A DNA stretch of 64,000 nt from Aurantiochytrium sp. KH105. Taxonomy: Eukaryota; Sar; Bigyra; Thraustochytrida; Thraustochytriidae. Of the stretch, positions 1-9,784 are shown piece after piece. The notes under the pieces were generated by a model. It saw only the letters and a program-made list of their open reading frames with translations. It was not told the origin of the DNA and made no database searches. Position 1 is the first letter of the stretch, and each line of letters starts with the position of its first letter. The DNA lies in assembly GCA_003116975.1 (NCBI GenBank), contig BGKB01000067.1:124001-188000 (forward strand). The letters are read 5' to 3'. The translations under genes were made by a program, and so were the position numbers.

Positions 1-527
1 GCACTCCGAAGAAGACGGGAAAGAAGATCTGGCGCCGCTCAAGTCAAACTCTGCCCATCCCCTTTAACAACGAGCGTGAATCTAAGCCCCCGATGTAGGA
101 AACACAGGACGGCGACGGAAAGAAGCGACGCATTCTGTCCTTTCTTCCAAGCGGGTGGTCGCCGTCGCCCGCTTCTGACTCCTCCGCCTCGGAGTAAAGA
201 GCCTTTCTCCCTGGCTAGCCACATAAAACGGGACGAAATTGGGACGAAATCTCTGCTCACGTTATCCGTCTGGGCATGGTCAGATCTACACCGCGTGTTA
301 TGAAACTGAGCGCAAAGCTAGGTTTCGGTGTCTAGATTACTATACCAAGGTTTGAGATTCTGAAAAGTATTTTTGATTGAGATTTAGATGAAAGACTGAT
401 TTGGCGGCTGCGAGTATAAAGTGGTCTATTTGGTCAGAATAGGTCTCGTCCCGAAAAGCGGGACGAAATTTAGCCAAGGAAAAAAAATAAAATGTTGTTG
501 TTGTTTTTACCCAAGTACTCCTTCTTC
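1..527. other. Non-coding flank with short repeats
   Basis: I see no supportable gene here. The stretch holds three copies of the short motif GGGACGAAAT (near 230, 241 and 461), a perfect hairpin at 446-466, and a GTTGTTGTTGTTTTT run near 493-508 that also occurs near 4782-4798. The base composition becomes AT-rich towards the pseudogene that follows. The segment near 345-425 weakly resembles a repeat unit near 9746-9810. Confidence 0.5.
446..466. repeat. Perfect 8-bp inverted repeat (hairpin)
   Basis: TCGTCCCG at 446-453 and its exact reverse complement CGGGACGA at 459-466 flank a five-base loop. The right arm belongs to the GGGACGAAAT motif repeated near 230. It lies about 60 bp beyond the 3' end of the AAA pseudogene, so it could be a 3' processing hairpin or the remnant of an element end. 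The function is unknown. Confidence 0.6.
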
Positions 528-1697
528 TTATTCCACGTAGGCCTCTCGCGCGCCTTTGAAGTCAGAAGCTTGCTTTTCGTGATAGCCTGACAGCTTTCTG
601 ATAGCTCTCTTTTTCTCTGTACTACCTAAATTCAAGGCTTCCTCAAGAGCGATTTTGATGTGGTCCGGTAAGTTTGCGATTGAGCGCAAGTTAGTTTGGT
701 GATGGCTACATTGGGTCAGGATCTCCTTAAAATATGCTTCATCCACCGAAAGGTGACCCAAAACTCCGCTTGCGACGTTAACTCGCGCACTAACATCCGG
801 GCTATCCACGGGCTTTAGCGTTGAGAAGCGAGTGAGAAGTGCGTTCAGCACACCCTTTCCCCGAAAATCAGATAGCGGGGCGTTTGTATTGATAGCAATA
901 GATGCGTTCGGGTGTGTCGATTCGGCCCGTTTGAAAACGGCATGTTCTTCTTTTAAGATCTCGTCTGCTTCGTCAAAAAGCAGAACAACCTTTCGCCTTG
1001 AGCCATGAGTGCGTCAGCGATGGCAAAGAAGCTTTCCATAGATCTTTCACCACCGCCCTACATACTCGCATTCAGCGTGCTCGCATTAACTCGCAAAACA
1101 ATCGTCCCTTGTGTCTCTTGTAGGTAATCATAATAAGCGGTTTTACCGGTTCCGCCTGGTCCATATAGGAAGATTGTCTGGCGGTTTTCAGGCGTTCCAA
1201 GATCATCCGGAATCTCAGTAGCCCAGGCGGGCTTCATCGTAATCGATTTTGATGCAGGCTGATAAATTCTTCTCATGATATTGAGGAACTCAAACCGTTC
1301 GATGGGCGTTAGAGCAGTAGCCCCTCCTGTCATTTTCTTTGCTTCATTTGAAATTACACGAAGCAGCTCTTGGTCTGAAAATAAAGCTGGATTGCTATTC
1401 TGTAGAACGAATTGTTCCACTTCTGCATTATAACGTTCAATCATTTGACTGAAGTCATTCTTCTCATAATTTCGCAAAAGATCGATCCTAGTTGACGTTT
1501 CTCGGAATTGTTGGCGTAACATCTCGAGCTGATAGGCCTTAGCAAACTCATTCTGCCCAAAAGGTACGTTTTGTTTCTTACGAATTGCTGTCTTTCAGCT
1601 CACTTAACTTTAAATTCGTTTTGATCTTTTCGAGCGCCGCGAGGTGATCAAGTATGTCCGAATCGCCTAGCTCGCGCTCGTGCATTACGAAGTTCAT
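528..1697 (-). pseudogene. Broken AAA+ ATPase gene
   Basis: Three reading-frame segments together resemble one AAA+ ATPase. The first runs from ATG at 1697 to about 1580. The second holds Walker A GPGGTGKT and ends at an in-frame TAG at 1058-1060. After that TAG the frame continues with an AAA-like GGGERS segment, then shifts near 995-1001 into the frame carrying Walker B (VVLLFDEADEI) and the C-terminal part that ends at 528. The first and third segments share a frame, so two opposite one-base indels plus one nonsense codon explain the damage. No GT-AG intron fits the breaks. The codons use more A/T-ending triplets (TTA, AAA, GTT) than neighbouring genes, which suggests foreign origin (viral or bacterial). 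The substrate cannot be inferred. Sequencing error is an alternative but would need three separate errors. Confidence 0.75.
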
Positions 1698-1718
1698 TGT
1701 CCTTCCTACTTCTTGGCT

Positions 1719-1823
1719 CTAAATAATCCAATATGCTCCTTGAGACCCTTTCTGTTTCTCCGCCAAACATTCTGAACCACAGTCGTTCAAGAACTTTTCT
1801 GAAACCACCTTTGGCTCGAATGT
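1719..1823 (-). pseudogene. 3' fragment of an unknown ORF
   Basis: About 34 codons on the minus strand end in TAG at 1719-1721 and read like ordinary protein (for example SEKFLNDCGSECLAEKQKG). The composition is as AT-rich as the AAA gene. The frame continues past 1823 only as antisense of the WD40 repeats, so the fragment probably ends at a rearrangement junction near 1820. Its stop lies only 21 bp before the ATG of the AAA gene, a spacing more like a bacterial or viral gene pair than the surrounding eukaryotic genes. I do not recognise the family. Confidence 0.4.
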
Positions 1824-1825
1824 GA

Positions 1826-4747
1826 ATGTACTACAGCGTTGCCGCCCACGAGAACCTGCTCGTGGCCGGGTTGAGCGACAAGACCGTGCGCGTCTTCGAC
1901 CGGGCCAGCGGCGGCCCACGCCACGTCCTCACGGAGGCGACAGGCGAGGTCAACGCGGTCGCGATCGACGCGCAGCGCATGGTGAGCGGGTCCAGCGACT
2001 ACAAGGTGAGGGTCTACGTCATGCCTTCCTTCCAGCTCGTCCGCGTCCTCGAAGGACACACTGACTTGGTGCGCTCTGTCGCGCTTGAGGGAGAGCGCAT
2101 CGTGAGCGGGTCCTACGACAAGACTGTCAGAGTCTGGAACGCGCGCAGCGGAGACGCGCTGCACGTCTTGCAAGGACACGCGAACTTGGTGTACTCGGTC
2201 TCTCTCTTGGGGTCGGAGATCGTGAGCGGATCTTGGGACAACAGCGTGCGCATCTGGGACGCGGAGACGGGCGCCTCGACGCTCGCGCTGGACGGCACGG
2301 AGGCCGTGCGGCCCATCGAGGACGTGCTCGGCGGCCCCGCGACGACTGCGGCGGCGAAGGAGGCGCTCCAGGCGGCGCTGGCGAACGGGGACCCCGCGGA
2401 GCTGGGCCGCTGCAAGCTCATGGTCGTCGGCCAGGGCGCCGCCGGCAAGACGTCCACGGTGCGCTCGCTGCTGGGCATGCCGCCCGTGGCGGAGCACATC
2501 TCGACGGTGGGCGTCGAGCTCAAGCGCACCGATGCAGAGTCGTGGCGGGAAGAGGAATTCGACAGCGGATTTGAAAGCCAGGCCTACCGCGTGGCGGCGC
2601 TACGCATGGCCGCGCAGGAGCAAGCGGCGAGCAAGAAGCGGCAATCGCTGTCCAGGCGCGTGTCTCGCGGCATTGCAAATGCCGTTCGTCGACGTTCCTC
2701 TGCGGCGCGGCCCTTCGTTGCAGCGGAGCAGGTGGAGCTGGTGCCCGAGGCCGAGATGGCGCAGCGGTTCGAATATGCGGAGATCGAGGACATGGCCGGC
2801 AAGACGCAGTCGGGCCAGAAGATCAAGTTTACAATCTGGGACTATGCAGGTCAGGACGTCTTTTACGCGCTGCACCACATTTTCCTCACGCGCGAGGGCG
2901 GCGTCTTCATGCTCGTCTTTGACATGCAGGAACTTCTCACCGAGCAAAAGAACGCTCTGGGGTATCTGCATTTTTGGCTCAACTCAATCAAGCTGCACGC
3001 GACCAAAGCTCCTGTTCTTTTGGTCGCAACGCATTACGATCAGGCTTCCAGCAGCCTTGAAGCTGTCGAGAGAATTCTGCAGTCCCTCTTTCGTAAGCTG
3101 CGCGGAATCAAACTGCCAGCTGATGAAAAATAGTGGGGCTCGGTTGAGTTTTTCCCCATTGACAACATGAGTCCCGCAGCGAACCGCGCTGCCGATCTGC
3201 GCGCTGCTGTGGAGAAAGCGGCATCCAAGCTTGAGGCTGTGTCGCAAAAGATCTCGCTGCGCTGGCTCAAGGTCTTGGACGATCTCATGAAATTGAACTG
3301 CGACCACGTTCCCTTTGCCAAAGTGCAGGAATACGCGACCAAGTACCACGCTGGCGACCAGACAGATGAGCTGCTCAAATTTTTTCACGAGCTTGGCATG
3401 CTTGTGCATCTACGCGCCACCGACATCCTGCACGACAAGGTCGTGCTGAATCCTCAGTGGCTTTTGGACAAGCTGGCCCGAGTCATTGCGGACGAGATCC
3501 ACGTCCAAGACATTCTCTACGACGAGCGGCTTTCCGACCTCGAACTCGAGGACGACTTTGCGCTCCTACGTCACCAGGGCATTGGTTCACGCGCCTTGCT
3601 CGAGTTCCTCTGGGACGATGAAGAAGTCGAATATCTCGTGGAGTTCATGCGCGGCGTCATGCTTCTGTCAAACTGGGATTTCCCGGAAGATGCCCTTGCA
3701 TCGGGCCGTCAAGGCGAGCCGCTCTATCTGGTGAGCAGTCTTCTCAAGAACTCGACCGACGCTGATCTCGACGCAGAGATTGCGGACATGGATCCCGGTC
3801 TGACATGCGTTTTGGGCTTTTCCGAGTTTTTCCTTCCGGATGGCGTCTTTGCACGTCTGCTCTAGCTTTGCGCTCAGCATAGCGGAGACCATGGAACTTT
3901 AGCGCGCGCGCCTCGCCTTGCGGGTAACAAGGCCATCATCTTTTTCGGCCTCTCCGTGTTCGCGCTTGAGCAGACCCAGGACAAGATCTGGATCCGTGTC
4001 GAGCGTGACTCCAAGAAGCCCGCGAGCACGCTCAAGACGCTGGTGAGCATGTTCCGAGGCGCACGCGACGCGGTGTTTCGGGATTTACCTTGGGGGCTTC
4101 TTCTCCAGTCGCCAAGAAACGCGTCCATCTTGGTCTCGTACGACGATGCGGTTCGGGCGCGTACATCCGGCGTAGATTCTGTCTTATCTGTGAGCACCAA
4201 AGTCGTGAACGTAGGAGACTTCGAGCCCTTCTTCCAAGACGGCCCGCTCAAGGAGGACGAGCACGATACGGGCCATGTTGAGCGGGCGCCAGTTCGACAG
4301 CCGGGTGCCGGTCTCGAGTACCACGTCTTTTTGAGCCACCGACAAGTAGACGCCGGCGACACATGCAATCTCATTGCTGAAAAATTGCAAAATCGAGGTC
4401 GCAAGGTGTGGTTTGATCAGGAGAGTCGGGACAACCTGGCAGAGGACGCCATGCGTCGTGCGATTCGCGCGTCAAAGTGCTACCTTCTTTTTCTCTCCAA
4501 GACAGTGTTCGTGGGCGCGGTGCGCATGGAGCTCGAGACGGCACTTCAGGAGGAGAAGCCTATCTTGCTTGTCCACGAGAGCGACCCGAATCGACTCGGC
4601 TTTGACACTTTTTCCAGCTACATTGAGTCGGCCCCGGATGCTGCCAAGCACCTCTTCCGCGAGACGGAGTCCATGCCGTTTAAACGTCGCTTATACTTGG
4701 CCGAAGCGTTTTACGAGGAGCTCATCGCACGGATTGACACCATCTGA
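1826..4747 (+). pseudogene. WD40-ROC-COR-TIR ROCO gene with two in-frame TAG stops
   Basis: One frame runs from ATG 1826 to TGA 4747 (973 positions), interrupted only by TAG at 3131-3133 and 3863-3865. In order it encodes about four WD40 repeats (residues 5-155, with VSGSxD...VRVW cores), a ROC GTPase domain (P-loop GQGAAGKTS at 202-210, DYAGQ at 339-343, and ATHYD at 401-405 in place of NKxD), a COR domain, and a C-terminal TIR domain (starting YHVFLSHR near 4319, followed by KVWFD, then YLLFLSK and RMELETAL). ROCO proteins are GTP-regulated signalling scaffolds, and TIR domains mediate assembly or NAD cleavage. Sense coding resumes directly after each TAG in the same frame with no splice sites, so these look like nonsense mutations. 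Four blades are too few for a seven-bladed WD40 propeller and a TGA sits right before the ATG, so the 5' end is probably lost at the AT-rich junction. Readthrough cannot be excluded. Confidence 0.8.
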
Positions 4748-5470
4748 TCATTGACTTGCAAGTCGTTATTCTAAAGTAATGTTTGTTGTTGTTGTTTTTC
4801 TATAATCTGCGGCATGCGCCAACGTAGATTAGGCTCTTCAGACAGGAGAAATAAAAAAAAGAATACGAACGTTTTGCGGCCGAACGAAGAAGACCCTTCT
4901 CTCGGTCCAAGCTCAGCACGATGATAAATGGAAGTTGAGAGAATCAGATTCTGCCAACTGTTGAAAGCAAAACATTGCTTGTACAAGAAAGAGATGCAAG
5001 GATAAAAAAAGAGATGGAGTGAAAAAAGAGTCACGAGACTCGTCGATGTCTTGTTATAGATCTGTGCTAAGTAGCGCCCAGTGTCCGCGTCCAGTTCAGT
5101 GCACCGAGAGCGATGTGCACAGGGGGAGAAGCACTACACGCAGGAAACAATGGTAAACAAGAACGAACAAAGCTATCCCAACCAACGGGCCGGCAAATGC
5201 TGATGATGGCCTTTCCGAGGAGGCGTGATGACTCGATCGCTCGCCCTCACGACTCCACTGTGCTGTAACGCATCTGCCTTGATCGCCTTGCTAAGCGTCG
5301 TCAATGTTTTAGGGGAGAGGCACGAGAAGCAGGGAGAAATGCGGGAGAGACGCCACAAGGGAGGGGTGAAGCAGCAGCCTTGAACTCTATTGCTGCAGCT
5401 ATTGAACATCTCGCAATCCATTCTTCTTTTCAATTCTTCCCGCTCTCTCCTTTTCTCTTTGTTTCCTTTT
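4748..5470. other. Non-coding 3' flank
   Basis: This lies between the end of the ROCO gene and the end of the Hsp40 gene. It holds GTTGTTGTTGTTTTT and A-rich stretches, and I see no convincing gene. It probably contains the two convergent 3' UTRs. Confidence 0.5.
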
Positions 5471-6730
5471 TTAAGACTGCTGGCACTGCACGCGCTGGCC
5501 GCCGTGGCCGTCCTCATCCTCGGAGTCGTAGGCGCTACCGTGCGAAGCAGATGCGGCAACCTGACCGACCTGGTTCGCCGAAGCTTCCATCATAGAGACC
5601 TCCTCGACCTCCTCGCCCTCGGGGAGGGTGCCGGTCTCGACGTCAGGTCCCGGGAGAGCCGACTTGAGGGCGGTCATCTGAGGAGCGCTAAGCTTTTCGG
5701 GAAATTCGATGCGGAAAACAACAAAGAGACGACCCTTGGTGAAGGGACGCTTGTGCACAGACATACCGCCATCCGTGATGGACTTGATCATGTTTGGCTT
5801 GATGATCTCGCCGGGAGCGCTCTTGATGATAAGCTTGCGGCCGTCCGGGTGCTCCTGCACAAAAGTGAATCCGCAGAGAGCCTCCTGCAAGGTAATTTCC
5901 TTTTCCATGATGAGGTCCGCGCCCTTGCGCTGGAAGACATCGTGCTCTTGTTGCTCAAGGACAAAGACAACATCACCGGGAAGCTGGCCGGGGGCCTCAT
6001 CAGCCTCACCCTTGAAAACGATCTTTTGGTGGTGACGCATGCCCTTCTCCACGTAGACCTCGAGGATCTTCTTCTCCTTGACAACCTTGACACCCTTCTT
6101 GTAAGACTTACCGGCGCCGTTGCACGAGGGGCAACGCGACTGCATGCGCTGGATCATGCCGGGTCCAATTTGCGCGGTGCGCATGACCACACCTCGGCCG
6201 TTGCAAGTTCCACACTCGGTCACAGCGGACTCTGCGTCGAGGCCGGCAGGGTACTTGACGCGCTGACGGTTAATGGCCAGCTTGACAGTCTTGCCAAGGC
6301 AAAGGTTTTCGAGGGTGACCTTAAGTGGGTGCACGACGTCCTCGCCCTTTTGGGGGCCGCGCGGACCGCGCCCACCGCCGCCCCCGCCAAAGAACATGCT
6401 AAAGATGTCATCTGCAGACCGTGCGCCGCCACCGCCGCCCTCAAGACCCTCCTTGCCGTACCTGTCGTAGAGTTCGCGCTTTTCCTTGTCGGAAAGCACA
6501 TCGTAGGCCTCCGAAATTTGCTTAAAGGTAGCCTCATCGCCACCCTTGTCTGGGTGGTGCTTCATGGCCAGCTTGCGGTACGACTTGCGAATGGTTGCAT
6601 CGTCGGCATCCTTGGCCACACCCAAAAGTTCGTAGTACTCGTCGTTGTCGACCTCGCCGCCGGGGCCGCCGGGGCCGCCGGGGCCACCGGGAAAGCCGCC
6701 GCCAGGGAATCCACCACCGCCAAAGAACAT
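5471..6730 (-). CDS. Type A Hsp40 (DnaJ) lacking zinc site I
   Basis: A 419-residue DNAJA-type co-chaperone that would stimulate Hsp70 ATPase and deliver unfolded clients. A Gly/Phe/Pro-rich leader precedes the J domain (residues 30-95, HPD at 59-61), followed by a Gly-rich linker, a cysteine-rich region, two substrate-binding beta domains and the C-terminus CQQS, a CaaX box that predicts farnesylation as in animal DNAJA1 and yeast Ydj1. Only two of the usual four CxxCxGxG motifs remain (C173/C176 and C200/C203). The positions of motifs 1 and 4 hold no cysteines. In known homologs motifs 1+4 and 2+3 each bind one zinc ion, so exactly one site has gone. The frame is open upstream to 6832, but MFFGG at 6730 is the better start. 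The preceding bases end in AG, so a 5' leader intron is possible. Confidence 0.93.
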   Translation of the reverse strand: MFFGGGGFPGGGFPGGPGGPGGPGGEVDNDEYYELLGVAKDADDATIRKSYRKLAMKHHPDKGGDEATFKQISEAYDVLSDKEKRELYDRYGKEGLEGGGGGARSADDIFSMFFGGGGGGRGPRGPQKGEDVVHPLKVTLENLCLGKTVKLAINRQRVKYPAGLDAESAVTECGTCNGRGVVMRTAQIGPGMIQRMQSRCPSCNGAGKSYKKGVKVVKEKKILEVYVEKGMRHHQKIVFKGEADEAPGQLPGDVVFVLEQQEHDVFQRKGADLIMEKEITLQEALCGFTFVQEHPDGRKLIIKSAPGEIIKPNMIKSITDGGMSVHKRPFTKGRLFVVFRIEFPEKLSAPQMTALKSALPGPDVETGTLPEGEEVEEVSMMEASANQVGQVAASASHGSAYDSEDEDGHGGQRVQCQQS

Positions 6731-7764
6731 CTTGCACGCCCTGACTTTCTCGTTAGAGGACTTGCGTCTCTGTTTCGAGACCTCCTGGTCGTAGTTGTTC
6801 TTCTTGGCAAAAAGATTTCTGTAGCGAATCAAGCAGGCAGCAAGACAACGTCAGTCAACTGGTTCCATTCAAATTTCCGGCAAGACAAGGGAGGGGGCCT
6901 CCGGGACCGCCTGCCTTCCGTGCGTGCAGCCTCTTTCCTCGCTCTCCGCCTCCCCCTCCTCCTCGGCGCCTTCGCCCTCCGCTCCCCTGTCGCGCGCACG
7001 CCTTTCCGGGCGCGTCGGCTCGACGTCTGGCGTTGCGTCGCGTTGCGTCGCGTTCGTTCGTTGGCCCCTTCATTCATGCCCCTCGCCGCATCCATCCCCC
7101 CATCCGGCAAACCAGCGCCCCCGCGACGCGGCGCGCGGGGCGCAGGTTTCCGGCCGCGCGCGGACGGGGTCCGCCGCCGCGCCTCCCGCGGGCGCCACTT
7201 ACCGCGAGCCTTCGGTGCCGCGCTCCCCCTCGAAGAACAAGTTCTGGCTGCCGCCTTCCCTCCTTCTTTCCTCCTCCCCCTTCCCTTCTTTCTTCTCTCC
7301 TTCTTTCTCTCCTGCTTTCTCTCTTTCCCTCTCCTCTCCTTCCGCCTGCTTTCTCCCCTTCACTCCCGCCCCTTAATCTGCGCCCCATCCTTCGCGAACA
7401 ACTGCCGCCGCTCTCAAACGCGCGTTCCGGTGCCGCCGCGCCGCCCCGGGGGAGCCCGCACGAGGGGAGGGTCGGCCCCGCGCGACGCCCACCGGACCCG
7501 GCGGAAGGTGATGGAGGGGGCACGGGTCCGGTGTGAGGTGCAGAGGGCGGGGAGCAGGGGGAGAGGATACGGGAATGGAAAGGGGCCCAAGAGGCGGGAA
7601 TAGGCCGCTTTGCGAGGCCAATGGTTGAAGGACAAAAGACGCTCGAAGACGACGCCCTTGCCGAGAGGGACGGGGTCGTTTGTAGCCAAGGCAGACGCGA
7701 GCGGCGAGAACAAAGTCGGCGGGCAAGGACTTCTTGCGCGGGAGGATACCGAGGAGCGACGAAG
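6731..7764. promoter_or_regulatory. Divergent upstream region (Hsp40 / OGFOD1)
   Basis: A shared 1-kb upstream region between two divergent genes. It is GC-rich with a C/T-rich run near 7250-7370 (plus strand) and contains CGTTGCGTCGCGTTGCGTCGC repeats near 7032. I cannot identify defined promoter elements. Several overlapping frames here are low-complexity and not supported. Confidence 0.4.
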
Positions 7765-9345
7765 ATGGCGTCGGAAACCACGGCCGGAGACGCCAAGCGC
7801 AGGCGCGTGGAGAAGGAAGGGGCCGCCGCGGGGGGCGCAGAACTGCTCAATCTTGCGTGGGTCGGCGAGGACCGCAGCGGGCTCGAAGCGCTCAAAACCT
7901 CGTTCGAGAACGCCTTGCCGTTTCCTCATGCGAGCTTGGATAACTTTGTCAAGGATGAGGCCGTACTGGAAAAGCTGCAAGAGGAAATCATGAAGGATGA
8001 GCTCTTTTTCCCAAAGGAGAATGATCTCTTCTCGTTCATGCAGACCAAAGACCTCGCCGAAAAGCGCGCAGAGCGCCCAGGCGCAATCAAAGACTTTGTG
8101 GACGCCTTGTACAGTCGCGAAATGCGCGACATCCTCACGGAGCTGACGGGCGTCCAAGGTCTCACGGACCACTTCGATCTGACGAGCTCCGTGTACACGG
8201 AAACCAACAACCTCTTGTGCCATGACGACGAGCTATCGAGCCGACGCATCGCGTACATTCTCTATTTGGTCCCCGAAGATTGGTCCGAGGCTGATGGCGG
8301 CACTCTGGACCTTTTTACGGTTGACGCAAACAAGCAACCCAACGGGATCATGAAACGAATCGTCCCCAAGCGGAACTCGCTCGTCTTCTTTGAGGTCAGC
8401 GACCGCTCGTATCACCAGGTTGCAGAGGTGCTCAAGGACAAACCGCGTCATTCAATTGGTGGATGGTTTCACGGCCCGCCCGTAACAACTCCTTCTGACT
8501 GGAAACCGTGCTCACCCGAGTTTGGGGCGGTAGATACGAGCTTGAAAGCGCCCACACCCGTGGCCCCACTTGAGTCCGAAGGCGATGCTGCCACGCTTGC
8601 TGAGTGGATTGCCCCCATTTACCTCGAAAAGTCGACGCAAAAGAGTGTGCGGGAGCAATTCGAGGCGGAGTCGTGCATTGAGCTGCACGACTTTTTCGTA
8701 GCCGACAAGGCAAAAGAATTGCGCAAGGCACTTACAGAGAGCCCAGCCTCTAGCTGGCGTGCACTAGGGCCATACCAGAAGCGTCATTTCGACGTTCTCG
8801 AGGCACCAGAGTCCGGCGCGCTGCTCGCGCAGTGGGGCTCGTTGCTGCGGTCAAAGGCGTTTGCGTCACTGATTGCCGACTTGACGTCTCTCTCGGTCAA
8901 TACCGTTGTCGCACAAATTCGGCGATTCGCATGTGGAAACTACTCGCTCGTGCACGACCGAACGGCGGCGGATAAAGCAGCCATCAAGGAGGAACTCGAT
9001 GTATTTTGGACCATGGTAGACAAAGACGATGCTTGGGAAAGCGAAGACGATCCCACGGGTGGCCAGGTCGTGTATGCGGTTGAGGGCGAGGAAGAGCCAC
9101 TTGTAACGGTCATTCCTCGAGGCAATATGCTGGCCATGGTCTACCGCAGCGACGCTGACTCGCAAGCCTTTGTGAAATATGTCAACAAGCGCGCCCCGTC
9201 GCCGCGCTTTGATGCTTGGCTCACGTATCAGGGTGAGTTTGCAGACGATGAGGGTGATGAAGGAAAGGAAGAGGTCGAGGCCGAGGCCAAGGCTACCGAG
9301 TCAGAGGTTGCCAAGGCTGCTTCAGATGCCGAGACTTCTGCCTGA
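7765..9345 (+). CDS. OGFOD1: OGFOD1/Tpa1-type prolyl hydroxylase
   Basis: A 526-residue 2-oxoglutarate/Fe(II) dioxygenase of the OGFOD1/Tpa1 family, which hydroxylates a proline of ribosomal protein uS12 (RPS23) and affects decoding accuracy. The N-terminal catalytic double-stranded beta-helix carries LLCHDDEL with iron ligands H153 and D155, the distal histidine H217 in SYHQVAEV, and R228 of RHSIGGWFHG to bind 2-oxoglutarate. The second, non-catalytic helix domain covers roughly residues 290-500, and an acidic/alanine-rich tail follows. The length is close to the human protein. A short basic segment KRRR at 11-14 may be a nuclear signal. The frame is open upstream to 7621 but the ATG at 7765 (MASETT) fits the family best. 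It is divergent from the Hsp40 gene. Confidence 0.95.
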   Translation: MASETTAGDAKRRRVEKEGAAAGGAELLNLAWVGEDRSGLEALKTSFENALPFPHASLDNFVKDEAVLEKLQEEIMKDELFFPKENDLFSFMQTKDLAEKRAERPGAIKDFVDALYSREMRDILTELTGVQGLTDHFDLTSSVYTETNNLLCHDDELSSRRIAYILYLVPEDWSEADGGTLDLFTVDANKQPNGIMKRIVPKRNSLVFFEVSDRSYHQVAEVLKDKPRHSIGGWFHGPPVTTPSDWKPCSPEFGAVDTSLKAPTPVAPLESEGDAATLAEWIAPIYLEKSTQKSVREQFEAESCIELHDFFVADKAKELRKALTESPASSWRALGPYQKRHFDVLEAPESGALLAQWGSLLRSKAFASLIADLTSLSVNTVVAQIRRFACGNYSLVHDRTAADKAAIKEELDVFWTMVDKDDAWESEDDPTGGQVVYAVEGEEEPLVTVIPRGNMLAMVYRSDADSQAFVKYVNKRAPSPRFDAWLTYQGEFADDEGDEGKEEVEAEAKATESEVAKAASDAETSA

Positions 9346-9784
9346 ATAGGGTCGAATTGGCGCACCACAAGCAAGGGCGTCCGTGGTCCCAATAGTCTTG
9401 TCAGCCATCTCTAGCTAGAGGATACTCTTGTAGGAGGGAATTTCTGTCATAGTTGTCGTTTTTTATTGTTGTCGTGTATAGACATGGAAAATTCCTTCGC
9501 TTCCGACACCCCGAGTGGCCACTGGATCCGATGCTCGGGGCCTGGTTGGATCCCACACTCAACATCTTGATGCATGTTTTGTTCTCATACATGCATGTCC
9601 TTGAATTCCCATTGCGAAGTGGACATTTCCGCACGTTCTGGTGCGGGAAAGACTAAGAAATTCGCGGCTCCTCCGAGCTGCAAAGTGAACCATACCATCT
9701 CAAGTTGATGGAGAATGCAAGAAATGCAGCTTACAGTGCGCAAACCCTAAAAGTTCGAGGTTTTGAAAAGGTATTTTTCCCGGG

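Noticed and set aside
3125-3960. Introns that would remove the two TAG codons of the ROCO gene
   Set aside because: There is no GT-AG pair that removes either TAG and keeps the conserved ROC-COR sequence, which continues in frame immediately on both sides.
1826-4747. Reassignment of TAG to a sense codon in this genome
   Set aside because: At least seven intact genes in the window end in TAG (for example 19218, 27234, 31662, 33473, 42944, 51044 and 63174), so TAG is a normal stop here.
5390-7603. A 737-codon open frame on the plus strand
   Set aside because: It is antisense to the whole Hsp40 gene and its upstream region. The protein has no recognisable domain and is explained by GC-rich codon shadowing.
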